Program-made: the position numbers and the translations under genes
Shown here: positions 1 through 8,925 of the stretch, piece after piece
Layout of the letters: the number at the start of each line of letters is the position of its first letter
Numbering within the stretch: position 1 is the stretch's first letter
NCBI GenBank assembly: GCA_963820955.1
Contig: CAWGCA010000018.1
Location: 1-64,000, forward strand
DNA: 64,000 nt
Direction: 5' to 3'
DNA from: CAWGCA01 sp963820955
Lineage (GTDB): Bacteria; Pseudomonadota; Gammaproteobacteria; Chromatiales; Chromatiaceae
The notes under the pieces: model-generated
What the model was told of the DNA's origin: nothing
Database searches by the model: none
The model's input: only the letters and a program-made list of their open reading frames with translations

Positions 1-72
1 GCGATTAAGGATGATTATTGCCGGATGCCGATAGCACGATATAAGTGTTCCAGAGAGGATGGAGAAACAGGA

Positions 73-525
73 ATGTCTGCACGCCTCGACGCGATCGACC
101 GCAAGATCCTCGCCGAGCTGCAGGCCGACGCCGGCCAGTCGCTCGACGCCATCGCCGGCAAGGTCGGCTCGTCCAAGACCCCGGTCTGGAACCGGATCCG
201 CAAGATGCGCGAGGCCGGGGTGATCGGGCCGCAGACGGTGATCGTCGATGCCGAGAGAGCTCGGGTTCGAGGCCTGTTTCTTCGTGCTGATCCGCACCTC
301 GGAGCACGAGGCCGACTGGCAGGAGGCATTCCTCCGGGCGCTGCAAGGCGCGCCCCGAGGTGATGGAGGCGCACCGGCTGGCGGGCGAGATCGACTACAT
401 CCTCAAAGTCCGGGTGAAGAACGCCCGCGCCTACGACGCGTTCTACCAGGCGCTGATCTCGGAGGTGAAGATCTTCAACGTCACCGCGCTTCTGTCGATG
501 GAAGAGATCAAGTTCACCACGATCG
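73..525 (+). pseudogene. Lrp/AsnC-family regulator, frameshifted
   Basis: The ATG at 73 follows a GGAGAAACAG ribosome-binding site and opens a typical Lrp/AsnC winged-helix domain (MSARLDAIDRKILAELQADA, then a helix-turn-helix around SSKTPVWNRIRK). The reading frame then changes twice within about 110 bases. The segment LGFEACFFVLIRTSEHEADW is read in a second frame from about 255. The RAM-type effector domain (AHRLAGEIDYILKVRVKNAR to SMEEIKFTT) is in a third frame from about 360. The protein would be a ligand-responsive transcription factor of about 150 residues. GC content and wording resemble Rhodobacteraceae homologues, unlike the genes after 4219. The frameshifts are either real decay or sequencing errors. 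The family call is firm; the ligand is unknown. Confidence 0.8.
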
Positions 526-624
526 CTGCCGGTCTGATCCTTACATCTTCTGTTTGGAAATATCCCCGGCGGAGGCATTGCGGCGCGCTGAAGCCAATCC
601 TCTTATGCTACCCGCAGAAAATGC

Positions 625-1874
625 GGCTCAGCGTGCAAGTTCCAGGGGTTCGCAGGCCATGGAAATGATAAAAGGTTCTGCGTAGCGGGGTGGGGTGGCG
701 ATCGGCTCAGGGTGGGGCAGCGTTCGAAAAGCACCGGCAGGGCAAGTGTGCAATTCCAGCCTTGCCGCGGGGCGCCGAGGCAAAAATGCACGCCTGCCTC
801 CAAAACTCGTATTGGTTTCTATCAGGCCGTCCCCGGGTCGAAATGTTGCGGGGGCGTCCCATCGACCCGGATCCCGATTGGCCGCGCCCAGCAGGGGGAC
901 AGGCGACCCGGCCGCCTTTCGGAATGACGTGCCGGCCGGGACGTCGACATCCTCATAAGCCCACCGCGCAAACATGTGCAGCGGCGCATGGACGGATCTC
1001 TTCGACCGTTGCCTCGATCCTTTCTGCCGTCAGCACCTCGATGCCGTGCCCCGCCTCCAACAGAGCTTTCACACCATTTCCCAGCGTGTGCACTGTCGCT
1101 TCGTGCCCGGCGTTCAATAGCAGTATGCCAGGTCGAGATCAGCTCGTCTGTCGTCAACCGCGCTCCGTCTTGCTCAGCGGCGATCAGGTGAGAGATCAGG
1201 TCATCTGCAGGCCGGTTGCGCCGGAACGAGACATAGTCGCATAAACAGGCTGAATTGGGCCGCTGCATCGGCCGCCGCGACTTCATCGGCATGTTTACGG
1301 CGAGCCTGATACATGCCGACCATGACGTTCGACCACGCAAGCAGGTCGTCCGCCCTGCTTTCCGGGATGCCCAGAAGGCGGGCAATCACGATCACCGGTA
1401 GTTTCTGCGCGAAGGTCGCAAGCAGGTCAAACCGGTCACATTCGATCCGGTCAATCAGGTCATGCGAGAGCGCCGTGATCTCGGGCCCCAGCGCCGCGAT
1501 CCGGCGTGAGGTAAAGGCCGCACCACAAGTGCGCGCAATCGGGTGTGCCGCGGTGGTTCCAGTTCGAGCAGCGAGTGATCCTCGACTGACCAGAACGCCG
1601 CCTGATGCGCTGGTCTTCCTTTGCTTTGATCTTCCGGAGCCTCACGCCCGAACCTTCAGCCAGGTCCCGAAGAATCACCAACCGCAGCGTAGGACAACGC
1701 GCAGGGCATATCGTAATCCACCCAGCGAAACATCGCGCCGCCCTGCGCCCGCGCCCGTTCGTAGAAGGCATAGGGGTTCTGAACAAACGCATCGTCGGTC
1801 GGGGGTTGCGCAAGATGCAGCAAGAGGTCTCCGTTCGTGGTGCTACCAGAGTGTTCCCAAATGCTTCTGGCCAT
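625..1874 (-). pseudogene. Cytochrome P450, multiply frameshifted
   Basis: Read on the minus strand, P450 pieces appear in order but in different frames. The N-terminus is around 1874 (PPTDDAFVQNPYAFYERARA, then FRWVDYDMP). A helical block LARLLGIP-like (VIVIARLLGIPESRADDLL) lies near 1390. The oxygen-binding I-helix motif LLLNAGHEATVHTL lies near 1090-1130, followed by LLGAANRDPGRWDAPATFRP near 880. The heme-binding loop GVHFCLGAP with the axial cysteine lies near 790, and PVLFERCPTLS near 730. The total span of about 1250 bases equals a full bacterial P450 of about 400 residues, so little is missing except reading frame; a few codons seem lost near the ExxR region. At least four frame changes are needed. 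Substrate unknown. Confidence 0.8.
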
Positions 1875-1935
1875 TGCAAGCGACGCTTTCTAGACTGCAA
1901 TCCCATGACCAAGGCCTTCCCACGCCGCGCGCTGC

Positions 1936-3686
1936 ATGCGTGCCCTTTTCCTGATCGCCGTGGCACTTATTGCCGGCGGCGTCTGGTGGTTCACCTTCAC
2001 CGCCGCGTTGACGCAGCTTGACGAACGTGGTCGCGCGGATCTGGCGCTGACCTCTGACCGGTTGAACAGCCAGCTGCAAAGGTTGGGGAACTGTCGGTGT
2101 TCCTGTCGGACCATCCTACACTCGTCCCCCTGGTGCTAGAACGGCGGGGAAGTCGCATCGCCGCCTCCGAGCTGCTGCTTGCGCTTGCGGACAAGACCGG
2201 ATCGCTGAACATTCAACTGTTCGAACTCTGATCAAACGATGTTGGCGACGTCCGGTCACGAGGTGCTCAACCCCGGTGCGGCCGAGGCTTTTGACCGTGC
2301 GCTGGACGGTGCCTTGGGATCCGCTCTTTTCGTTGACGACGAAGGCCGCCGGATCTTCACCTTCGCGTCGCCGGTGTTCAAGCCATCTGGGCCGTCCATG
2401 GGCGCGGTCATGGTGTCAGTGGATATCAACACGATTAAATCGAACTGGCCAACCGACCCGTCGCCAGTCTACTTTACCAACGAAAATGGCCTGGTCTTCG
2501 TCTCGAACCGTTCGGAACTGACGTTGACGGATCGAACCGAAACCCCCAACGATCCGTCATACGCGCGCGCGCCGCGGTTCCCGGTTTTTCAGGAAAACCG
2601 GATTGGCAGCCACGATGTCTGGACGTGGGACGCGGGGCCTTATGTGCCGAAGCGGGCACTGCACCTAACGCAGCCGCTTCCGGCGATCAACATGACGGGC
2701 GAGATCTTTGTTGATCTGGCTCCGGTGTTGCGTATCGCCATGTTGCAATCAGCTGTCGCGGTCGCGCTTTGTCTGGGCTTCGGGACGATGCTGTTTCTTG
2801 CCGCCGAACGCCGTCGTGCCTTGTCGGACCGGCTTTCGATAGAGGCCGCTGCCAATTCCGAACTGGAAGCCCGTGTGCACAAGAGAACGCAGGATCTTTC
2901 GGATGCCAACAAGAGCCTTCGCCGTGAAGTTCGGGAAAGGGAGGATGCGGAGACGGCGTTAAGAAAGGCGCAGGCAGATTTGGTTCAGGCTGGCAAGCTT
3001 TCGGCGTTGGGCCAGATGTCAGCAGGCATCAGCCATGAACTGAACCAGCCGCTGATGGCGATCAGATCCTTCGCCGAAAACGCAGAGCTGCTTCTTGATC
3101 GGGGGAAGCCGCAGGCAGCGGCGGAAAACCTGTCCCGCATATCTGAACTTGCGCGCCGCATGGGACGGATCATCAAGAACTTGCGGGCCTTCTTGCCGCG
3201 GCAACAGAGAGAACCGATCGGGGATGTGGATCTGGTTGCCGTGGTGAACGCCGTTCTGGAACTGGCCACCACTCAAATCATGGCCGAAGGGGTGCGACTC
3301 ATTTGGGAGCATCCTGAACACTCGGTCATCGTACTCGGCGGTGAGGTGCGGTTGCAGCAAGTCGTGATGAACCTTGTTTCAAACGCGCTTGACACCATGG
3401 CGAGTGTCGAGCGTCGCGCCCTTTCTCTGCGGATCGAAGGTGATCATTCGACCGTGCACCTCGTGATCCACGACGGGGTGCGTACAGGTATTGCTGATCC
3501 GGGCAAGATTTTGACCCGTTCTACTCCACCAAAGAGGTTGGCCAGTCCGAAGGGATGGGTCTTGGCCTCTCGATTTCATATGGAATCGTAAAGTTTGGGG
3601 GTGCAATTCAGGGCCGTAACGATCCGGGGGGCGGGGCGGTCTTTACCGTCGAACTCGCCGCCGCAGGCTTGGAGCGTGCCGCATGA
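1936..3686 (+). pseudogene. dctB: DctB-type sensor histidine kinase, frameshifted
   Basis: This is the membrane sensor kinase of a C4-dicarboxylate two-component system. A first transmembrane segment (MRALFLIAVALIAGGVWWF) is followed by a frame change near 2090. A long periplasmic PAS/Cache-like region then runs from 2239, with a second membrane segment near 2750. The dimerisation and phosphoacceptor box is SAGISHELNQPLMAIRSFAE, with the H at about 3036, and the N-box of the ATPase domain is VVMNLVSNALDT. The G-boxes need another frame change at about 3515, where the run ATTTTGACC is one T short of IFDPFYSTKEVG. The gene ends with GGAVFTVEL and a TGA that overlaps the next ATG (ATGA). The true N-terminus is also out of frame. 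Confidence 0.8.
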
Positions 3687-4214
3687 TCGCGCGCGTGCTT
3701 CTGGTCGACGATGATGCGGCGGTGCGCGAAGCCTTGGGCCAGTCGCTTGAGCTCGCGGATTTGCAGCCGGTTTTGGCCGCCTCTTTCATCGAGGCAAAGG
3801 ACCACATCGCGCCAGATTAAGCCGTATGGTGGCTCGGATATCCGGATGCCGGGCAAGGACGGTTTCGCGCTGCTGGAACATGCGCAGAAAATCGACCCCG
3901 AACTGCCAGTAATCCTGTTGACCGGGGAAGGCGATATACCGATGGCCGTGCGGGGAATTTCCGCGGGTGCATTTGGTTTTCTCGAGAAACCCTGCGCACC
4001 AAAAGACTTTCTGGCGATTGTCGAAAAGGCCCTGCGGATTCGCGCGCTGGTGCTGGAAAACCATCAGATGAAACTGCAACTCGAACGCGGCGACGCGGCG
4101 GCGCGGCTGTTGTTTGGAAAGTCGCAATTGGCGCGGGACCTGCGTGACCGGGTTCGCGCTGTTGCCCAGACCTCGGCAGAGGTCCTTGTGACGGGCGAGG
4201 CGGGCACAGGCACC
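3683..4214 (+). pseudogene. dctD: DctD-type NtrC-family response regulator, frameshifted and truncated
   Basis: The ATG overlaps the dctB stop, as in intact dctBD operons. A CheY-like receiver starts with ARVLLVDDDAAVREALGQSL, shifts frame near 3820, and continues as SDIRMPGKDGFALLEHAQ (phosphoacceptor D in the first residues), then VILLTGEGDIPMAV and the conserved lysine in FLEKPCAPKDF. A linker leads into the start of a sigma-54 AAA+ domain. The protein stops inside Walker A: VLVTGEAGTG is seen where family members continue with K(E). From there the sequence changes abruptly into the phaE start region. More than half of the expected roughly 440 residues, including the sigma-54 contact and DNA-binding domains, is absent. 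Confidence 0.8.
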
Positions 4215-4222
4215 TCCAATGA
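4205..4222. other. Breakpoint between alpha-like and gamma-like DNA
   Basis: The dctD frame ends at the codons for GEAGTG (about 4195-4212) and the intact phaE begins with ATG at 4219. There is no spacer, no promoter and no recognisable ribosome-binding site for phaE in the preceding bases. No inverted repeat, direct repeat or integrase remnant is visible at the join. The position splits a conserved AAA+ motif exactly, so one of the two flanks must have been joined secondarily. Confidence 0.7.
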
Positions 4223-5307
4223 GTGAAAAAGGTTTATGGAACCAGGACTGGATCGAGATCCAGCAGAAATATTGGGAAAACCTGTCGGAAATGGGTCGCA
4301 ATGCGATGGGGCTGAAGGCCTCCAGCAAGAGTCCCTGGGAAAGCGCGATGGATCATTGGTGGCAGACCATATCTCCGGCAGCATCTAATCCGGCCCAGGA
4401 GTTCATGGAAAAGATGCTGGGGCAGGGTAAGGTCTTTTTCCGCATGGCCGAACAATTTTCCAACAGCCTCCAGGGTTCGGCCCCGACAGCAAATTGGTCT
4501 GAGTCGCTGAACAAGGTATTCAGTGACCTGCAGGCGGCCTTTACCGGTGATGCAAAGGGCCTGGGTACCGATTCGCTGCACAAGATGATGGCCTTCTGGG
4601 AAATGCCGCTGGATAACTGGCAGCGGATGGTTTCCTCGCTTTCTCTCATGCCGGGGGATATGTTGCGCAATATGCCCCATGGGGCCGACTTCGAGCGTTT
4701 TCTTTCCGCTCCCGGACTGGGGTATACCCGCGAAGAGCAGAGTCAGCAGCAGGAAATGGTGCGCGTGATGATGGACTATCAGCGTGGCCTGCAGGACTAC
4801 ATGCAGTTTTTTTCCAATCTGGGTTCACAATCGGTCGAGCGCATGCGGCAGAAAACCGAAAAACTGGGCGAAGCGGGTAAGAATATCGATTCCGCGCGGG
4901 CCCTGTACGACCTCTGGATCATGTCATGCGAGGAGGTGTACGGCGAGCAGGTAATGACACCGGAATACGCCGAAATTCACGGTCACCTGGTGAATACACT
5001 CATGGCCCTGAAGCAACAGATGAGTCAGATGGTGGACGAGAACCTCGGGGCGATGAATATGCCCACCCGCTCCGAGATCCGCACCCTCCAGGATCGTCTC
5101 CAGGAGACCCGGCGCGAGAACAAGCAGTTGCGCGGAGACCTGGAAAACCTGCGGGACCAGGTAGAGAAACTGGCTACGAAATCAACGTCTTCGATTGCTA
5201 CGGAAAGAAAGGCCGCGCCGAAAAAGAAGGCGACAGTGAAAAAGAAGGCCGCACCGCGCCGTGCTGCCTCCGGCGCCACCGCGGCTCGAACCAAGACCCG
5301 CGGCTAG
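4219..5307 (+). CDS. phaE: Class III poly(3-hydroxyalkanoate) synthase subunit PhaE
   Basis: This is the non-catalytic subunit that pairs with PhaC to form the class III PHA synthase on storage granules. The 362-residue protein begins like other PhaE proteins (WNQDWIEIQQKYWENLSEM) and has a helical body and the conserved ALYDLWIMSCEEVYGEQV segment near residues 225-245. A coiled coil runs from about residue 285 to 325 (LQDRLQETRRENKQLRGDLE). The tail is a Lys/Ala-rich stretch of about 40 residues (KKKATVKKKAAPRRAA), which could touch DNA or polyphosphate; that is inference. It lies 69 bases upstream of phaC, probably in one transcript. Its own upstream region has been replaced by the foreign dctD fragment, so its native promoter and ribosome-binding site are not in view. 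Confidence 0.93.
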   Translation: MSEKGLWNQDWIEIQQKYWENLSEMGRNAMGLKASSKSPWESAMDHWWQTISPAASNPAQEFMEKMLGQGKVFFRMAEQFSNSLQGSAPTANWSESLNKVFSDLQAAFTGDAKGLGTDSLHKMMAFWEMPLDNWQRMVSSLSLMPGDMLRNMPHGADFERFLSAPGLGYTREEQSQQQEMVRVMMDYQRGLQDYMQFFSNLGSQSVERMRQKTEKLGEAGKNIDSARALYDLWIMSCEEVYGEQVMTPEYAEIHGHLVNTLMALKQQMSQMVDENLGAMNMPTRSEIRTLQDRLQETRRENKQLRGDLENLRDQVEKLATKSTSSIATERKAAPKKKATVKKKAAPRRAASGATAARTKTRG

Positions 5308-5364
5308 CACCGACTGCTCTGCAATGGCTGCCGTGCCTCGGGGTCGGTAGCGTTAGAATTTTTT

Positions 5365-5370
5365 AGGAGG
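5365..5370 (+). promoter_or_regulatory. Shine-Dalgarno that decides the phaC start
   Basis: A perfect AGGAGG abuts the ATG at 5371 with no spacer but lies six bases before the in-frame GTG at 5377. Starting at the GTG also makes the N-terminus match class III PhaC proteins, which begin directly at the PIDIRPD segment. GTG 5377 is therefore preferred. Confidence 0.75.
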
Positions 5371-5376
5371 ATGAAC

Positions 5377-6444
5377 GTGATTCCAATCGATATCCGGCCG
5401 GATAGACTTGCCCAGGAAATGCTCGACTACAGCCAGAAGCTTGGCCAGGGGATCGAAAATCTGCTGAACGCCGATAAGATCGACACGGGTGTTACCCCCA
5501 GGGTCGAAATCTATCGCGAGGACAAGCTGACACTTTACCGCTATGAGGCACCAGGTAAGGTGGTACAGAATCCAACGCCGGTTCTGATCGTCTATGCCCT
5601 GGTTAACCGTCCCTACATGACCGATCTGCAGGAAAATCGCTCCACCGTCAGAAACCTGCTGGAGGCGGGGCAGGATGTCTATCTCATCGACTGGGGTTAT
5701 CCCGACGGCGCTGATCGAAGCCTGACGCTTGATGATTACATTAACGGTTACCTCAATCGCTGTGTCGATGTCATCCTCAAACGACACAAAATCGACAAGA
5801 TCAATCTACTGGGTATCTGCCAGGGCGGGACCTTCAGTCTTTGTTACAGTGCCATTCATCCTTCGAAGGTAAAAAACCTGATCACCATGGTTACGCCGGT
5901 GGATTTTAAAACCCCCGACAACATGCTGAGCAACTGGGTCCAGCACATGGATGTGGACCTGTTGGTGGATACATTGGGTAATGTCCCCGGGGAGTTGTTG
6001 AACTGGACCTTTCTCTCACTTAAGCCATTCAGCCTGACCGGCCAGAAATACGTCAACATGGTCGATGTTTTGGGTGATCCGGATAAATTAAAGAACTTTC
6101 TGCGTATGGAGAAGTGGATCTTTGACAGTCCGGATCAGGCGGGAGAGACTTTCCGGCAGTTTATCAAGGATTTCTATCAGCAGAATGGATTGATGAAGGG
6201 GACGATTAAGATTGGTGAGCGCAGCGTCGATCTGAAGAGCGTCGATATGCCGGTACTGAATATTTTCGCCGAGCAGGACCACCTGGTTCCACCGGACGCC
6301 TCAAGGCCGTTAAGGAATCTGGTGGGTACCAAAGACTATACAGAGTTGTCCTTTCCGGGCGGCCATATCGGTATATATGTCAGTGGCAAGGCGCAGGCGC
6401 AGGTCCCGCCGGCGATTGGTGCCTGGCTCGATGAACGAAGTTGA
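5377..6444 (+). CDS. phaC: Class III poly(3-hydroxyalkanoate) synthase catalytic subunit PhaC
   Basis: This enzyme polymerises (R)-3-hydroxyacyl-CoA into polyester granules. It is an alpha/beta hydrolase-fold protein of 355 residues from the GTG start, the normal size for class III. The N-terminal IPIDIRPDRLAQEMLDYSQK is typical of the class. The lipase-like box is GICQGG (residues about 147-152), with the catalytic cysteine in place of serine. The remaining triad is in FAEQDHLVPP (Asp) and PGGHIGIYVSG (His) near the C-terminus. It follows phaE, giving the usual phaE-phaC heterodimer operon. No PHA depolymerase, phasin or phaAB genes are next to it; guaC follows on the opposite strand after a palindromic repeat. 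Confidence 0.97.
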   Translation: MIPIDIRPDRLAQEMLDYSQKLGQGIENLLNADKIDTGVTPRVEIYREDKLTLYRYEAPGKVVQNPTPVLIVYALVNRPYMTDLQENRSTVRNLLEAGQDVYLIDWGYPDGADRSLTLDDYINGYLNRCVDVILKRHKIDKINLLGICQGGTFSLCYSAIHPSKVKNLITMVTPVDFKTPDNMLSNWVQHMDVDLLVDTLGNVPGELLNWTFLSLKPFSLTGQKYVNMVDVLGDPDKLKNFLRMEKWIFDSPDQAGETFRQFIKDFYQQNGLMKGTIKIGERSVDLKSVDMPVLNIFAEQDHLVPPDASRPLRNLVGTKDYTELSFPGGHIGIYVSGKAQAQVPPAIGAWLDERS

Positions 6445-6479
6445 GCCTGTTGCACACCAAGGATTGGTAGTTGGTAGTT

Positions 6480-6573
6480 GGGGTCAGGTCTTGAATCTTG
6501 AATCATCGGTATCAAAACCTGATTCCAACCACCTTGGCATCTGCCAATAATTCAAGATTCAAGACCTGACCCC
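6480..6573. repeat. REP-like palindromic element between phaC and guaC
   Basis: Two perfectly complementary 24-base arms (6480-6503 and 6550-6573, beginning GGGGTCAGGTCTTGAATC) flank a 46-base centre. The arms resemble the GGGGTCAGG-type palindromes associated with REP-associated tyrosine transposases (recalled, not searched). The element lies between convergent genes, ending 4 bases before the guaC stop codon, and could fold into a long hairpin stopping both transcripts. Confidence 0.75.
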
Positions 6574-6576
6574 CCT

Positions 6577-7596
6577 CTACAGGATTCGGTGGGGCAGACT
6601 TTCGGTCCGTCCCGCCGGGGTTATCAGCACATAGTCCAGTTTGCGTTGCAGTTCCTTGATAGTACTGGCTCCGCCGTAGGTCAGGCCGCTGCGCAGACCT
6701 CCGATAATATCGGCGATGATCTCTTCTTCGTCCTCGCGATAGGCGACCTCGGTGGATACGCCCTCCGAGGTCTTCCATTCGGCCATACCGCCGTGGTAAT
6801 CGTCCTGGACTTCGCTGCTGGCCATTCCGCGATAGACCTTGTATTTGACTTCCAGCCCGGTTTCATCGCGGCGTGACTGGACCTCTCCGGGAGTGGGTTT
6901 TGAGCCGGCCAGCATACTGCCGAGCATCAGAAAATCGGCGCCAAAGGCGAGTGCCTTGACCAGATCGCCCGGCGTGCGCATGCCGCCATCCGCGACGATC
7001 GATCGGTCGGTTTTCGCACACTCGCGGATGGCGGTTAGATTGGGCACACCGAAGCCGGTTTTTATTCGAGTGGTGCAGACCGAGCCGCCGCCGATGCCGA
7101 CCTTTATAATATCCGCGCTGCAGGAGGCGAGGTAATCGGCGCCGGCGTAGGTTGCAACGTTGCCGGCCATGATGCAGGCCTCTTTTCCCAGCATCTCCCG
7201 CACATGCTTCAGGGTTCGGCCAACATACTTGGCATGAGCATGAGCTACATCGATGCAGAACAGCATGGCTCCCGCATCCCGCAGCGCCTCGGCCCGCTGT
7301 AGGTCATCGGTTGAACAGCCGATGGAGACGAAGGTGGGATATTCGCACTCCCGCCATATGGCCAGATTACGATCGATAGGCATGAAGCGGTGTATTGCAC
7401 CTATGCCACCATGCCCCCCCATGAAGTTGGCCATCGAAACCTCAGTGATGGTATCCATGTTGGAACTCATAATCGGCAGCTCGAGTGCCAGCTTACCGGT
7501 TCTGTCGCGCATTGAGATATCGACAACCCGCCGTGATTCCCAGTGATTGTAAGCCGGCACTAACAGAATATCGTCAAAGGTGATCGCATGAATCAT
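6577..7596 (-). CDS. guaC: GMP reductase
   Basis: This enzyme catalyses NADPH-dependent deamination of GMP to IMP in purine salvage. The 339-residue TIM-barrel protein starts at the ATG at 7596 (MIHAITFDDILLVPAYN). Further upstream in-frame codons would add about 78 residues of no family character that overlap the next gene. The family signature GIGGGSVCTTRIKTGFGVPN carries the catalytic cysteine, and VADGGMRTPGDLVKALAFGAD and LMLGSMLAGSKPTPGE follow. The absence of CBS domains and the short length separate it from IMP dehydrogenase, and E. coli GuaC (347 residues) is similar in length. It is convergent with phaC and lies about 90 bases downstream of the Old Yellow Enzyme gene, possibly cotranscribed. 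Confidence 0.93.
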   Translation of the reverse strand: MIHAITFDDILLVPAYNHWESRRVVDISMRDRTGKLALELPIMSSNMDTITEVSMANFMGGHGGIGAIHRFMPIDRNLAIWRECEYPTFVSIGCSTDDLQRAEALRDAGAMLFCIDVAHAHAKYVGRTLKHVREMLGKEACIMAGNVATYAGADYLASCSADIIKVGIGGGSVCTTRIKTGFGVPNLTAIRECAKTDRSIVADGGMRTPGDLVKALAFGADFLMLGSMLAGSKPTPGEVQSRRDETGLEVKYKVYRGMASSEVQDDYHGGMAEWKTSEGVSTEVAYREDEEEIIADIIGGLRSGLTYGGASTIKELQRKLDYVLITPAGRTESLPHRIL

Positions 7597-7687
7597 TATG
7601 GGGGGCCGTCTATCCGGAATGAGGCGGGGACTCCATGCGGATGCTCCCCAACAGTATAATCTATCGTTGCTTTCCGAACGCGAAAAC

Positions 7688-8794
7688 CTAGTCGCTTTCA
7701 GTATAGAGCGGGTAGTCGGTATAGCCCTCGGCCCCGCCGCCGTAGAAGGTGTTCTGGTCCGCATCGTTGAGTGGCCAGCCTTGGGCCATACGCGCGGGGA
7801 GGTCCGGGTTGGCGATGTAAAGTGTGCCAAAGGCGACCAGATCCACCAGGCCAGAGTCGATCACCTGTTGTGCCCGGTCGACATCATAGCCGCCGCAGAT
7901 GATGATTGCTCCGGAAAAGGTGTGGCGAAGTTTAGCCAGGAACTGATCCGGGATCATGGCCTCACCGAAGGTCCGCTGGTCGTTCAGGTGCAGGTAGGCG
8001 ATGGCTCGCCGATCGAGCTCCCGGGCGAGATGGAGCAGGGTCGCCGTCATCTCCGGGTCTTCCGGCATACCGTTGAAACGCCCATTGGGGGAGATGCGCA
8101 CCCCGACCCGGTCTGCGCCGATACTATCGGCAGCGGCGTCGACGGCCTCTAGAAGCAAGCGGCATCGATTTTCCGGGGTGCCACCGTAATCGTCCTGGCG
8201 GTTGTTTATGCCTGCATTGAGGAACTGATCGAACAGGTAGCCGTTGGCGCCGTGCACCTCAACACCGTCAAATCCAGCCGTGGCAGCGTTTTCAGCGGCT
8301 TGCGCAAACTGCGCAACGATCGTATGAATCTCATCACCGCTGAGGGCATGAGGCTGGCTCGCAGGGACATAGCCCGGATGGCCCTGATCGTCATAGGCAA
8401 AGGTCTGGGTCTCTTTCGGAAGCTGGTCAGTTGGGCCTAGGGGGCTTGCTCCGTCGGGTTGTAGGGAGACATGAGAGACACGTCCCACATGCCAGATCTG
8501 GGCAAAAATCAAGCCGGCTGCCGTATGTACGGCATCGGTGACACCACGCCATCCTTCGATCTGGTCAGGTGTGTAAATACCAGGTGTCCAAAGGTAGCCT
8601 CTGCCCTGTGGCGATACCGGAGTTCCCTCGGTTACGATCAGGCCGGCAGTAGCGCGCTGAGCGTAGTATTCAGCCATCAAGGAGGTAGGAACATCTCCGT
8701 CCCCCGCCCGGCATCTGGTCATGGGGGCCATGATCAGACGATTTTTCAGCCGCAGCTTTTTCAGGGTGAAGGGTTGGAACAAAGGATGCGCCAT
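7688..8794 (-). CDS. Alkene reductase, Old Yellow Enzyme family (NemA-like)
   Basis: This is an FMN-dependent NAD(P)H oxidoreductase that reduces activated double bonds, and possibly nitro compounds or maleimides. The 368-residue protein starts at ATG 8794 (MAHPLFQPFTLKKLRLKNRL), eight bases after GGACAGGAC-like purines. Visible motifs are RLIMAPMTRCRA, IFAQIWHVGRVSH, the substrate-binding pair in EVHGANGYLFDQFLN (H and N), DYGGTPENRCRLLLEAVDA and the flavin-binding IICGGYDVDRAQQVI. The C-terminal YGGGAEGYTDYP is typical of NemA/XenA-type members. It sits between guaC and tag on the same strand; no regulator such as nemR is adjacent. The natural substrate cannot be read from sequence. Confidence 0.92.
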   Translation of the reverse strand: MAHPLFQPFTLKKLRLKNRLIMAPMTRCRAGDGDVPTSLMAEYYAQRATAGLIVTEGTPVSPQGRGYLWTPGIYTPDQIEGWRGVTDAVHTAAGLIFAQIWHVGRVSHVSLQPDGASPLGPTDQLPKETQTFAYDDQGHPGYVPASQPHALSGDEIHTIVAQFAQAAENAATAGFDGVEVHGANGYLFDQFLNAGINNRQDDYGGTPENRCRLLLEAVDAAADSIGADRVGVRISPNGRFNGMPEDPEMTATLLHLARELDRRAIAYLHLNDQRTFGEAMIPDQFLAKLRHTFSGAIIICGGYDVDRAQQVIDSGLVDLVAFGTLYIANPDLPARMAQGWPLNDADQNTFYGGGAEGYTDYPLYTESD

Positions 8795-8925
8795 GTCGTG
8801 AGTCCTGTCCGATAAAAATGATAACTCAGGATCAAACCACAATCCTGCCGGGTAGTCGAGCCATCAGACTGTTTGGTTGGAAGGGTGGATTCCAGTGGGA
8901 AAGTCGAATTAGGAAGCAAATAACG

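Noticed and set aside
7597..7830. N-terminal extension of guaC
   Set aside because: The extra 78 codons overlap the end of the Old Yellow Enzyme gene, have no family match, and ATG 7596 fits the known GMP reductase start.
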